Made by a program: the position numbers and the translations under genes
Shown here: piece by piece, positions 45,223 to 55,027 of the stretch
How the letters are laid out: each line of letters starts with the position of its first letter
Numbering within the stretch: the first letter of the stretch is position 1
Assembly: GCF_003610695.1 (NCBI RefSeq)
Contig: NZ_RAQH01000003.1
Coordinates: 330,405 to 394,404 of the forward strand
Direction of reading: 5' to 3'
DNA: 64,000 nt
DNA from: Epilithonimonas arachidiradicis
GTDB taxonomy: Bacteria > Bacteroidota > Bacteroidia > Flavobacteriales > Weeksellaceae
Notes under the pieces: generated by a model
Database searches by the model: none
What the model saw: only the letters and a program-made list of their open reading frames with translations
Told to the model about the DNA's origin: nothing

Positions 45223-45324
45223 TTTTGTGATTTTTAAATGTGATAATTATTGATTTGAAAATATGATGATTTGTTAATAAGTTGATAAAAACAAATCATC
45301 ATATGATCTCGTCGTCAAATCGAT

Positions 45325-45957
45325 TTAGTTTTTGCTGAAGTATTCTGCTACGCCAGTTCTGTTAGCGTTCATTGCATCTTTACCTTCTTCCCAGTTGGCT
45401 GGACAAACTTCTCCGTGTTTTTGAACGTGTGCATAAGCATCGATAAGACGAAGATATTCTTTCACATTTCTACCAAGAGGCATATCGTTTACAGATTCGT
45501 GGAAGATTTTTCCAGTTTCGTCAATCAGATAAGTTGCTCTGTAAGTGACGTTAGAGCCTGTGAAAACTTCATTTCCTTCTTCATCGTATTCCAGATCCTG
45601 ATCTACGATTCCAAGGATGTTTGCCAATTGTCTGTGCGTGTCAGCAAGAATAGGATAAGTTACACCTTCGATTCCGCCGTTGTCTTTTGGCGTATTCAAC
45701 CAAGCGAAGTGAACCTCGTTGGTATCGCAAGAAGCACCAATGACGATGGTATTTCTCTTTTGGAATTCTGGTAAAGCTTCCTGAAAAGCGTGTAGTTCCG
45801 TTGGGCAAACAAAAGTAAAATCTTTTGGATACCAGAACAAAATTACTTTTTGCTGATTATTAACCGCTTCTTCAAATACATTGATCTTAAGATCATCACC
45901 CATTTCACTCATTGCATCGATCGCAACATTCGGGAATAATTTACCTACTAATGACAT
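45325..45957 (-). CDS. 2-Cys peroxiredoxin (AhpC/TSA family)
   Basis: A 210-residue peroxiredoxin. The peroxidatic cysteine C51 is in FTFVCPTELHAF and the resolving cysteine C185 is in HGEVCPANWEEG; an additional C77 is in GASCDTN. It reduces hydrogen peroxide and organic peroxides. The following genes on this strand are a thioredoxin and a DUF6952 protein, giving a compact peroxide-reduction cluster. A 586-base gap separates it from the divergent T9SS gene. Confidence 0.94.
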   Translation of the reverse strand: MSLVGKLFPNVAIDAMSEMGDDLKINVFEEAVNNQQKVILFWYPKDFTFVCPTELHAFQEALPEFQKRNTIVIGASCDTNEVHFAWLNTPKDNGGIEGVTYPILADTHRQLANILGIVDQDLEYDEEGNEVFTGSNVTYRATYLIDETGKIFHESVNDMPLGRNVKEYLRLIDAYAHVQKHGEVCPANWEEGKDAMNANRTGVAEYFSKN

Positions 45958-46543
45958 AATATTTAAGTTTAAATTGTTGTTTAAAATTTGATAGTGCGAA
46001 ATTACAAAGATTTTGTGAATTGAAAATTAATTTATCATTTATAAAATCTATTAACACGAAAGAGGTGTAACTAACAGTGTTATCAATTGATGATTGATGA
46101 GCATATTTTAATTTAATCAATAATTAAGCTTCTGATTACAATGCATTATTAAACAATTGATTAATCTTTTGAACGGAAGAAATTAGAAATTATATTTTTT
46201 TACAATCAAACAAATATTGAGAAAAGAATTTTAAAAAGATATTTATCATTTGACCGTTGCTAGAATTATTTTTTTTAATATTCATAACATTTAAATAACT
46301 AAATAAGGTTCATTAATACAAAATCACCGTTTATGGTTTTATATTGCTGATAATTAGATGTTTATATGATTTTATAAACTATCGTAATTATATAATTTTC
46401 AATAATTATGGTATAGTTTCACTATGATAGTGCCTTCAATCTTGATAATTTAGTTTTCGAAATAAAGGATAAAATATCCAATGGCAGGTTGAAATCAGGA
46501 TATTTTATTTCCATTTTAAAATTTAATTAACAATTACAACTTT
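45958..46543. other. Divergent intergenic region, AT-rich
   Basis: 586 bases with no convincing gene. Near the right side is the 13-base palindrome CACTATGATAGTG (46420-46432). Closer to the T9SS gene, an 11-bp inverted repeat (46469-46479 with 46498-46508) lies about 35 bases before its ATG. Nothing else is supported. Confidence 0.5.
46469..46508 (+). promoter_or_regulatory. Leader hairpin of the frameshifted T9SS gene
   Basis: ATAAAATATCC (46469-46479) pairs perfectly with GGATATTTTAT (46498-46508), loop of 18 bases, in the untranslated leader. No T-tract follows, so it is not a terminator; it could be an operator or an mRNA structure. Confidence 0.4.
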
Positions 46544-48000
46544 ATGAGAAAACTTAACTTTTTAGCCATTTTATTAGGCGGTCTTCTTTCAGCTCAGGCT
46601 ACATTTTCATTGGTCAAAGATATCTATCCGGGCGCTGTTGGCTCAATACCATCTAACTTAACAGTTTATAACGGCAAAATGTATTTCGGTGCTGCGTCTA
46701 CAGTTAATGGTTCAAGTATCGGTACAGAATTATGGGAAAGTGACGGAACTGAGGCCGGTACTAAGCTTGTATCAGACATCATGCCAGGAAACAGTTCTTC
46801 GACGCCCAATGCAATGTATGTATACAATGATAAGCTATATTTTACCAGTGCGGCTGTGATCAATGGATCAAGTAATTTTAACGTATTTATGTCTTATGAC
46901 AGTGCTAATGGTGTACAGAATGTTTCAACAACAGTTAAATCGCCATCCAATTATACTGTAATCGGCAACAGACTTTATTTTAAAGCGACAAATTCTGCTG
47001 TTACGCCTACAGCTTCTAGATTGTATTATTTTGATTCTAATAATCAACCGGTTATTGCAGATGATAATACGAACGTAGCATTAATTGCCGGTGTAGGGAA
47101 TCAGATTCTGGCAACTGCTCAATACATGAATGCATCCAATATTTACAATTATCAGCTTTTTGCCTATGATGGAACGGCTTTGAACTTGCTTAAAACCATC
47201 AATCCTTCAGCTATGGCTTATCCTCAGCTTTACTATACCAGTTCTGTATTAGGTAAAACGATTTTTAATGCGGTTGGACCCAATGGCAACGAACCATATG
47301 TTACAGATGGAACAGAGCAGGGTACAATGATGCTAAAAGATATCAATACTACCAATGCATCTGCCGGTTCTTTCACTCAGAATTTTATTGATTTTAAAGG
47401 AAAAGTATTTTTTACAGGTTCTGACGGTAATACAACGGGAACTGAAATGTACACTACGGACGGAACTGCTGCAGGAACTGTTTTGTTCAAAGATTTTGTA
47501 CGGGTTCAGGAGGTTCTGCTCCAGAAAAGCTAACCGTTTTTAATGATAAATTGTATTTCTTTATTACCAATGTCGGGAATGTAAAACAGCTTTGGGAGTG
47601 CGATGGAACTGTTGAAGGGACTAAAATGCTGGCCGAAGTCAATACAATTACCGGTTTGTATGTGTACAATAATAATCTTTATTTCTCTGGCAGAGTAAGT
47701 ATCGCAGACAATATTGGTGCCGAACTCTATAAGGTGAACCTTCCGGATGCAACATTAGCCGCTTCTGATATTTCTAAATCTGAGGTTAAAATTTATCCAA
47801 ATCCATCAAAAGGGACTTTCTTCGTTAGCGGTGTAAAATCCGGTACATTCGAGATGTTTGACTACTCAGGACGAATGGTAAAAGCTGGGAAAATTAATGA
47901 AGGGAAAGTGTCAGCGAATGCAGCTGCAGGAAACTATATCCTGAAAGTGAAATCAACAGACAATAAAATCAGCCAGTCTCAAAAAGTGGTGATTCAATAA
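46544..48000 (+). pseudogene. T9SS type A propeller-like protein, frameshifted near 47500
   Basis: Two overlapping-frame segments (46544-47533 and 47551-48000) encode one protein. The first has a signal peptide (LSAQA) and repeated ELxxSDGTxxGTKL/LTVYNxKLYF units; the second continues that repeat and ends in a T9SS type A domain (VKIYPNPSKGTFFVSG, GNYILKVKS). Reading one frame on, the sequence at 47501 gives GSGGSAPEKLTVFNDKLYF, an exact repeat. The total length of 1457 bases is one short of a multiple of three, so one base is missing, probably in a CCGGG reduced to CGGG near 47501. A sequencing error or phase switch cannot be excluded. Confidence 0.85.
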
Positions 48001-48012
48001 ATTGTAAAAATG

Positions 48013-48050
48013 AAATCAAAGGCTGACTATCCGGTCAGCCTTTTGATTTT
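48013..48050. terminator. Bidirectional terminator
   Basis: GGCTGAC (48021-48027) pairs with GTCAGCC (48034-48040), extended by flanking A and T tracts. It lies between the T9SS gene and the convergent aminotransferase gene. Confidence 0.85.
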
Positions 48051-48063
48051 TTGAAGATGGTGA

Positions 48064-49254
48064 TTAAAACTGTTCCACACATTCTTTTATTCTTTTCATT
48101 GCTTCTCGCAATTCTTTTTCCGAAGCTGCATAAGAAAAACGGATGCATTCCGGGCTTCCGAAACTTACACCGCCCACACAGGCAACATTGGCATTTTCTA
48201 AAAGAAACATTGCGAAATCATCAGAGTCCTTGATTTCTGTTCCGTTCAGGTTTTTACCGATGAAGTAAGAGATATCCGGGAAGAAGTAGAAGGCACTTTT
48301 TGGAAGATTGCATTTGAACCCTTTGATGTCTTTCATCAAATCGAAAACCAGGTCACGTCTTTTATGGAACTCAGTAATCATATATTGCAGTTCCGACGGA
48401 TCCATTTGCAAAGCCGTGATAGATGCTCTTTGGGCTACAGTATTGGCTCCGCTGGTCATTTGCCCTTGGACTTTGTCACAAGCTTTTGCCAACCAATCCG
48501 GACACGCAGAGTAACCGATTCTCCAGCCTGTCATAGCAAAAGCTTTACTCATCCCGTTAATAACGGCTGTCTGTCCATAAACCTGCGGAAAACTTGCAAT
48601 AGAAACATGTTTTCCTTCATAGTTGATAAACTCGTAGATCTCGTCAGAGATGATGGTGATATCCGGGTATTTTGCAATGACATTAGCGATGGCTTCCAAC
48701 TCTTCTCCGATGTAAAAGCTTCCGGACGGATTACACGGTGAGCTGTAAAGAAGTGCTTTGGTTTTCGGTGTAATCGCTTTTTCCAATTGTTCCGCGGTGA
48801 TTTTGAATTCGGTGTCAATAGATGTTTGAATAAAAACCGAAGTTCCACCGACTAATTTTACCATCTCATCATAACTTACCCAATATGGTGCCGGTAAAAT
48901 TACTTCGTCACCATCATTAATGATTGCTGATAAAACATTAATTATAGACTGTTTTGCACCGTTGGAAACACAAATTTGTGTTGGTTTATAATCGAGCTGA
49001 TTATCTCTTTTTAATTTTTCTGATATGGCTTGTCTCAGTTCCAAGAAACCCGGAACGGGAGAGTAATGGCTGTAATTTTCATTAATGGCATCAAAAGCAG
49101 CCTGTTTAATTTTTTGAGGGACATCAAAATCCGGTTCGCCCAAGGTTAAACTGATTACGTCTATTCCGGCGGCTTTCATCTCACGCGCTTTGTTGCTCAT
49201 TACGAAGGTCTGAGAATAACTCAGTCTGTTCAGTCTATCAGAAATTTTACTCAT
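48064..49254 (-). CDS. Aspartate aminotransferase-like PLP enzyme
   Basis: A 396-residue class I aminotransferase. LTLGEPDFDVP is at residues 37-47, and CNPSGS at 174-179 is the NPTG-type motif. D204 in ISDEIYE contacts the cofactor nitrogen, the PLP lysine is K237 in MSKAFAMTGWRIGY, and the C-terminal RFSYAASEKEL holds the carboxylate-binding arginine. It is probably aspartate transaminase (subgroup Ib), interconverting aspartate and oxaloacetate, though aromatic or other amino acids are possible. Confidence 0.9.
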   Translation of the reverse strand: MSKISDRLNRLSYSQTFVMSNKAREMKAAGIDVISLTLGEPDFDVPQKIKQAAFDAINENYSHYSPVPGFLELRQAISEKLKRDNQLDYKPTQICVSNGAKQSIINVLSAIINDGDEVILPAPYWVSYDEMVKLVGGTSVFIQTSIDTEFKITAEQLEKAITPKTKALLYSSPCNPSGSFYIGEELEAIANVIAKYPDITIISDEIYEFINYEGKHVSIASFPQVYGQTAVINGMSKAFAMTGWRIGYSACPDWLAKACDKVQGQMTSGANTVAQRASITALQMDPSELQYMITEFHKRRDLVFDLMKDIKGFKCNLPKSAFYFFPDISYFIGKNLNGTEIKDSDDFAMFLLENANVACVGGVSFGSPECIRFSYAASEKELREAMKRIKECVEQF

Positions 49255-49432
49255 TATTATTTAAAAATTAGATTTAGAGACAAATATAATTGATTTAAAT
49301 CTATAAGCTGAATGGTTTGTTAATAAAAATTGAAGTGTCAGGTTGAAAATTCTCTGAGTGGGATAAAATACTGCAATTAAAAGATGTGATATTGATAATA
49401 AGTATATAATTAATTAAAAAATAAATTATTTA

Positions 49433-49465
49433 TTGAGAAATAATAGATATAATTAATTATTTTTG
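49433..49465 (+). promoter_or_regulatory. Promoter of the LuxR regulator gene
   Basis: TTG at 49433-49435, a 22-base spacer and TATTTTTG at 49458-49465 fit the Bacteroidetes pattern. The ATG follows 73 bases later. Confidence 0.5.
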
Positions 49466-49538
49466 CATTTATCTTTAAACTATTGTTTATAGTTTCGAAT
49501 GAGACTGAAAACGGTTAATTAATACACACAAAACATTG

Positions 49539-50783
49539 ATGAATCTTAATTTAACAAGGTATCTATTAGGCTTTTTTATACTCTTTTCAATATTTTTTTC
49601 CGCTAAAGATCTTAACCTCAATTCTATTGAGGAAGAAATTATTAAGAATAACAGAGAAGGAAAACATCAGCTTTCGCAAAAGAAACTTTCCGACATATTA
49701 TTATCCGGAGACCTGAACAAAGAAGAAGAAGCTAATATCCTGTTTCTAATGGCAACAACATATCGTAGTGTCAATGATTATATGATGTGCATCGATTATC
49801 TTAACAAAGCGAGTGCAATTGCCAAACAGCTGCCGGAAGACAATCTCTTGCGAATGAAACTTGATTATGAGTATGCTTTTGTGTACTTTGATAATAATCA
49901 ATATGACAAGTCTGAGGAAGTGATGAAAAGGATTGCGGCTAAAAAGTACCTCAATTCTTATCCGGAAGATAATTCTTATATCCTGATGCAGGAAGGCTAT
50001 CTTTTCCTGCTTAAAAAACAATACAACGAGGCAGAAAAGAAGTATTATGATGCACTGAAAATAATGCAGGCAGCCAACTCTTGTAATCTTCCTATTGTCT
50101 ATGCAAAACTGATGAATCTCTACAGCAAGAAAAAAAATATTGCCAAAGCAGAAGAGATCTATGATGTAAGTATGCGAGTATCAGATAGTTGTAATGTTTT
50201 GAAATACAAGATTTTCACTGCTTCCGAAATGGAGAGAATCTATAAGGAGAATAATCTTTTTGGCAAAGCTTACTTGATTGGCTCGGAATTGGATTCGCTC
50301 AGGAGACTGGAAAATCAGGAAGTCAAGATTTCTGAGATGCACATTGTTGATAAGGCTTATACAGAAAAAGAGCAATTAATAAAGGAAAAATCTGATATCT
50401 GGAAAAGAACAGTCGTTTTGAGTGTTATCATTCTAATTGCTCTATTGGCTTTGATCTATTTTTATAAAAAGAACAGAAAGATCAAAAGAGATAAACTGTT
50501 GATGAGAGATGAGTTGGAGCAAATGAAACAGGAGCTCGATTCCTATTCTCAAAATTCTGAAAATCTAACGGATTCTGGAAGATATTTTTTCTTAACGTCG
50601 GATGATTTAACAGACCGTCAAAAAGAACTCTTAATTCATCTTGCGGATGGTTTGTCAAATAAGGAAATCGCAGAAAAATTATTTATAAGTGAAAATACTG
50701 TAAAGTATCATACCAAGAATATTTATAATATTTTGAACATCAAAGATCGCAAAGATTTCTTCCAAAAGTTAAGAAATAACTAA
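49539..50783 (+). CDS. Membrane TPR-LuxR transcriptional regulator
   Basis: A 414-residue regulator typical of Bacteroidetes. An N-terminal signal-like helix is followed by tetratricopeptide repeats (about residues 50-250) facing the periplasm. A single transmembrane helix (about 285-305, VLSVIILIALLALIYFY) leads through a coiled-coil linker to a C-terminal LuxR helix-turn-helix (LTDRQKELLIHLADG, LFISENTVKYHTKNIYNIL). It lacks a kinase domain. A TTG at 49536 precedes the ATG. The 1277-residue T9SS gene lies downstream beyond a terminator and could be a target. Confidence 0.9.
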   Translation: MNLNLTRYLLGFFILFSIFFSAKDLNLNSIEEEIIKNNREGKHQLSQKKLSDILLSGDLNKEEEANILFLMATTYRSVNDYMMCIDYLNKASAIAKQLPEDNLLRMKLDYEYAFVYFDNNQYDKSEEVMKRIAAKKYLNSYPEDNSYILMQEGYLFLLKKQYNEAEKKYYDALKIMQAANSCNLPIVYAKLMNLYSKKKNIAKAEEIYDVSMRVSDSCNVLKYKIFTASEMERIYKENNLFGKAYLIGSELDSLRRLENQEVKISEMHIVDKAYTEKEQLIKEKSDIWKRTVVLSVIILIALLALIYFYKKNRKIKRDKLLMRDELEQMKQELDSYSQNSENLTDSGRYFFLTSDDLTDRQKELLIHLADGLSNKEIAEKLFISENTVKYHTKNIYNILNIKDRKDFFQKLRNN

Positions 50784-50843
50784 TTTACGACCTACTACAT
50801 TACCCCTACATCTACGTAAAAACACCTACTACATTGCCCATAC

Positions 50844-50870
50844 AAAGACTATCCTAAGGGATAGTTTTTG
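50844..50870 (+). terminator. Terminator after the LuxR gene
   Basis: ACTATCC (50848-50854) pairs with GGATAGT (50859-50865), followed by T residues. Confidence 0.8.
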
Positions 50871-51075
50871 CTTTATTCATAAGGGTTTAGCATTAAAAAA
50901 TTTAGTTTCTGTATTATTATCAATAATTTTGCGATCAGTTTAGTAAAGACACAAATGCGGAAGATTGACAATTAAGAAAGAAGCTATCTTTTTGGAATAA
51001 GATTTAACCAAATCTGTCAAATTAAGGCTTGAAAATTTCTTACCATATGTTAATATTTATTTTGAATCTGTAATT

Positions 51076-51083
51076 TAATTTTG
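51076..51083 (+). promoter_or_regulatory. -7 box of the large T9SS gene
   Basis: TAATTTTG matches TAnnTTTG, 26 bases before the ATG at 51110. The nearest TTTG (51061) is too close to be its -33. Confidence 0.45.
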
Positions 51084-51109
51084 CACGCTCTAAAAACCAC
51101 TTAAGAACG

Positions 51110-54100
51110 ATGAAAAAACACTACATTTTATTCTTTGCATTATTTTTCGCAAATCTTTTTTTTGCACAGACAGAACTAGTAAGATGGACTAAAAATGATC
51201 TCACACCAACTACTGCAAGCAATATTACCGCACAAAATATAACAACTGCTGGTGGAGTATCTGTAGTCCCAACTTCTTGGAGTGAAACTTTTTTCCTGAT
51301 ATCAGGACTATCATCATCCAGTACAATTGATACAAGTAAATATATTCAATTTACTGTAAATCCCAACAATTATTATAAAATTAATCTTGGAAATCTAAAC
51401 CTAACATTCAGAAATCAAGGTGGAACATCAAAATTTGAAATCAGATATTCTACCAATTCAGATTTTTCTAATCCACAAACTCTGTTGTCACGAAGTGTAA
51501 ATGGAGGCAGCTGGCAGACTATATCACAGAGCTTTAATAATCTTATGTTGGCTTCTGGGAAAACGCTTTATGTGCGTTTATACATCTACGATACTTATAA
51601 TAATTTTCATTTATCATATACTCCAAATGGCGGGACAGGAACCGGACCTAATATTACAGGTACGGTTTCCGTAGACACACCAGTTGTTCCGACAGCTAAT
51701 AACGACAGCTATACGGCTTATAAAAACAATGAATCTGTACTGGATATTTTAAGTAATGATGTTTCTACTACAGCGATTAACGGAATTACAATAACACAGC
51801 AGCCAGCTCACGGAACAATAACTGTGAATGGAACTACCAATGTTATTTACAAACCGGTAACCGGCTATACAGGAACAGATTCCTTCAAATATAAAATCAG
51901 CAATACCACTGGTTTATCGAATGAAGCTACTGTTAGTCTTACAGTTGCCAACAATGTTGATACAGCTTTGACCAGATGGAATAATTCTAACTATACTCCA
52001 AGTGTGTATAATACGCAGGTTGTGGTTGGGAATATGACTTCTACGGTAACTCAGTCATATGTTCAAAATATCAGTCTGAGTGGATACAACGCTTTTCAGA
52101 CCAATGGTTGGCCGGACAAAAATGCTGAGACTATTGACAAATCAAAATATATTCAGTTTACGATCAGCCCAAAAAATGGATATAAACTGAATCTTTCTGA
52201 GTTTAATTTCCTTTGTTTAACGCAAGGTGGTGATGCTAAAATCAAAATCGATTACTCTTTAAACAGCAGTTTTACGACAGCTTTCAATGTATTGCCGGAA
52301 ACAACAGTTACAAGCACTTTAAAAGAAATATCATTAACGAATTTCTCGAAACCAATTGCAACAGACGGGCAGGTTTTATATCTGAGAGTTTATGTTTACA
52401 ATACTTGGAATGCTTTCCAGATCCTTTTGAAAAACGGAGATAATGTTGGCCCTGCATTCATAGGTAATGTAGAGTTCAGTTCAACGGCACCTATTGCGTA
52501 CGATGATTCTGTAACCAATATCGTTAATAATGATATCGATATCAATGTGCTGATTAATGATGATTACAGTAACAAAATCAATACATTAACATACACACAA
52601 CCATCCCACGGTACAACATCACTTAACGCAGACAGAAGCATCAATTATATTCCTGCAAAAGATTATGTTGGAGCAGATTCTTTCTCATATTACATTACCA
52701 ACGAATATGGTGTTTCAAACACAGCAACAGTAAGCATCAATAATACTGTAAATACATCTTCACCACTTATCCGTTGGGATCAGAACAACTTTACGGCTAC
52801 TGCTTTTCAGTCGTTCATCAGCTCTACAACAATGACAACAACTGGCGGAATGACAGTTGCAGTTGGTGGAGAGACTAATCCGAAGGCTTATTATCTGGAA
52901 AGTAATGGCAATACTGCCACAATCAATACCAATAGATATGCACAGTTTATTTTGGATAATACAAGTCAGAATAAAACAATTGAACCGAAAACATTCAGTT
53001 ATGTTGCTAAAGGTACAAATGGTGCAACTTATGAATTGAGATATTCTAAAAATGCGGATTTTTCTGATTATTCAGTGCTTAAAACCGGTACAGTTACAAA
53101 TGCATATACTTTGAATACTTCTAATTTTGCTGATGGATTGAAAGTAGGACCTAATGAGAAATTGTATATCAGATTGTATTTCTACAATACAAGTTATATG
53201 CAGTATGTTTTCCAATATCTTCCTGGTGGTTCAGGCCCTGAGATTAGCGGTATCTTCTACAACTATGTGTTTGCTTCTAATGATACAATCTGGCGAAATG
53301 CAGCTCATCCGCATTGGAGTAACGGAACACCAACAGCAACTAAGAATGCGATTATTGAAACGAATTACGATACAGCAACATATGGTAACTTCGAAAGTAA
53401 TAATCTGACGATCAGCACTGGAGGAACATTGACTGTTAAAGCAGGTGGTTTTGTGACAGTTAATGGTCAGATTGCAAATAACACAACCGCTAGTTCTTTT
53501 GCCATTGAGCACAATGCTAATCTTTTACAAAAGAGTAATGCTCAGAATACTGGGAACATAACAGTTAAAAAATCAGCGATTATTCCAAAACTAGGGTTCA
53601 ACTATTGGTCAACACCGGTAACGGGGCAGAATTTGTATCAATTTTCCGAAGGCTACAATCAGGCAACGACAACAGGAACCGGCACACCTTGGAACAGATT
53701 CTTTGTATATAATGAAGCAAATGATTACTTTGTAACAACAATTGCTAATGAGATTACATTGAACTCTTCATCTGTCTTTCAAGCGGGAAGAGGCTATGCA
53801 ATCCGCGGAAAAAACAGCTTTCCGGAAACTGTTACTGTAACATCTCCTGCTTCTAATTTTGAATTTGTAGGAACACCTCAAAATGGCGATATTACATCTT
53901 ATAATTTGAAGTGGACGAATGCTACACACGGTTACAATTTGGTTGGTAATCCTTACCCTTCCAACATCAGTTTTGATGATTTCTTTGCACAGAACAGCAC
54001 CAAAATTTATGGTATCGCTTATTTCTGGACCAATAATGATGGACAAGTTTTAAATCAACAGAGCAGTAATTATAATGGTAACAACTATGCTATTGCAACG

Positions 54101-54943
54101 GTGGTTGGAGGAACTTCGGCAACGTATTACGGATCAAATAACGGAAAGCCAAATGGTAATATTTCTGTAGGACAGGGCTTTATAATCCAGGCTAAGCAGG
54201 CAGGTAAAAACCAACCATTGGTTTTCACAAACTCAATGAGAAATACTAACGTTGCCAATTATTATAATAAATCAGCTGTACAGAAAAACAGGTTCTGGTT
54301 AGAATTCAAATCACCGACAAATGTCAATAACGAAATATTAATCGGATATATCAATAACGCAACAGATGCTTTTGACAGTGATTATGATGCAGATCTTTTA
54401 TCAATCGGAAACGATTCTTTCTGGAGCGTATTAGATAATCATAAATTAGCGATCCAGGCAAAAGGTGCTAACTTCGATACAGAAGATCAGGTGAAGCTAG
54501 GTTTCAAAGCTTCTACTTCAGGAAACTTTACAATATCATTAACAGACAGAGATGGGATTTTCGATGCAAACCAAACAGTTTATCTGAAGGATAAGTACAT
54601 CAATAAGGCATTTGATATTACAACAACGCCATATACCTTCTATACGAATTCCGGGCAGTACGAAGACAGATTTGAAGTGGTTTACAAAACAGTGGAAACA
54701 CTAGGAACCGATAATATTGCGAAAAACGGGATCATCATTTCTAAAAATACAGAAAACTTCGTAGTGAAGTCGGACGAAAATCTGGATGAAGTGAGTCTCT
54801 ACGATTCTGTTGGAAGATTATTATACAACACAAAAAATGGGAAGAAGGAAGTTTTAATTAATAAAACAAACCTTGCAGAAGGGATGTATATTATAAAAGT
54901 GAATTCTAGAAATACAACGATGACTAAAAAAGTTTTAAAATAA
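51110..54943 (+). CDS. Large T9SS type A surface protein with repeated domains
   Basis: A 1277-residue secreted protein. The signal peptide (residues 1-19, ending FFAQ) is followed by three related domains that begin LVRWTKNDLTPT, LTRWNNSNYTPS and LIRWDQNNFTAT, each about 150 residues. Between them lie two cadherin-like modules (NDSYTAYKNNESVLDILSND; YDDSVTNIVNNDIDINVLIN). A second half, rich in Asn and Thr, carries a large unrecognised region. The last 80 residues (NIAKNGIIISKN, SLYDSVGRLLY, GMYIIKVNS, KKVLK) are a type A sorting domain. It is probably an adhesin or cell-surface scaffold. Confidence 0.85.
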   Translation: MKKHYILFFALFFANLFFAQTELVRWTKNDLTPTTASNITAQNITTAGGVSVVPTSWSETFFLISGLSSSSTIDTSKYIQFTVNPNNYYKINLGNLNLTFRNQGGTSKFEIRYSTNSDFSNPQTLLSRSVNGGSWQTISQSFNNLMLASGKTLYVRLYIYDTYNNFHLSYTPNGGTGTGPNITGTVSVDTPVVPTANNDSYTAYKNNESVLDILSNDVSTTAINGITITQQPAHGTITVNGTTNVIYKPVTGYTGTDSFKYKISNTTGLSNEATVSLTVANNVDTALTRWNNSNYTPSVYNTQVVVGNMTSTVTQSYVQNISLSGYNAFQTNGWPDKNAETIDKSKYIQFTISPKNGYKLNLSEFNFLCLTQGGDAKIKIDYSLNSSFTTAFNVLPETTVTSTLKEISLTNFSKPIATDGQVLYLRVYVYNTWNAFQILLKNGDNVGPAFIGNVEFSSTAPIAYDDSVTNIVNNDIDINVLINDDYSNKINTLTYTQPSHGTTSLNADRSINYIPAKDYVGADSFSYYITNEYGVSNTATVSINNTVNTSSPLIRWDQNNFTATAFQSFISSTTMTTTGGMTVAVGGETNPKAYYLESNGNTATINTNRYAQFILDNTSQNKTIEPKTFSYVAKGTNGATYELRYSKNADFSDYSVLKTGTVTNAYTLNTSNFADGLKVGPNEKLYIRLYFYNTSYMQYVFQYLPGGSGPEISGIFYNYVFASNDTIWRNAAHPHWSNGTPTATKNAIIETNYDTATYGNFESNNLTISTGGTLTVKAGGFVTVNGQIANNTTASSFAIEHNANLLQKSNAQNTGNITVKKSAIIPKLGFNYWSTPVTGQNLYQFSEGYNQATTTGTGTPWNRFFVYNEANDYFVTTIANEITLNSSSVFQAGRGYAIRGKNSFPETVTVTSPASNFEFVGTPQNGDITSYNLKWTNATHGYNLVGNPYPSNISFDDFFAQNSTKIYGIAYFWTNNDGQVLNQQSSNYNGNNYAIATVVGGTSATYYGSNNGKPNGNISVGQGFIIQAKQAGKNQPLVFTNSMRNTNVANYYNKSAVQKNRFWLEFKSPTNVNNEILIGYINNATDAFDSDYDADLLSIGNDSFWSVLDNHKLAIQAKGANFDTEDQVKLGFKASTSGNFTISLTDRDGIFDANQTVYLKDKYINKAFDITTTPYTFYTNSGQYEDRFEVVYKTVETLGTDNIAKNGIIISKNTENFVVKSDENLDEVSLYDSVGRLLYNTKNGKKEVLINKTNLAEGMYIIKVNSRNTTMTKKVLK

Positions 54944-54964
54944 ACACTTAAAACTTTGAAATTT

Positions 54965-54993
54965 AAAACCATCATTTATTTGATGGTTTTTTT
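54965..54993 (+). terminator. Terminator after the large T9SS gene
   Basis: A 10-bp stem AAAACCATCA/TGATGGTTTT (54965-54974 with 54981-54990) with T residues beyond. Confidence 0.9.
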
Positions 54994-55027
54994 GTTTCCA
55001 TACTATTAAAATTCATAATTTCGCCTT

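Larger units (their letters stand above)
50784..51109 (+). other. Intergenic region with direct repeat
   Basis: 326 bases. The 12-base direct repeat ACCTACTACATT starts at 50790 and 50824 (34 bases apart), each followed by nCCC. The terminator at 50844 and the -7 box at 51076 are listed separately. No gene is seen. Confidence 0.5.

Noticed and set aside
47551..48000. Separate gene for the second half of the T9SS protein
   Set aside because: It begins inside a repeat unit shared with the upstream piece, has no signal peptide, and a one-base insertion rejoins the frames.
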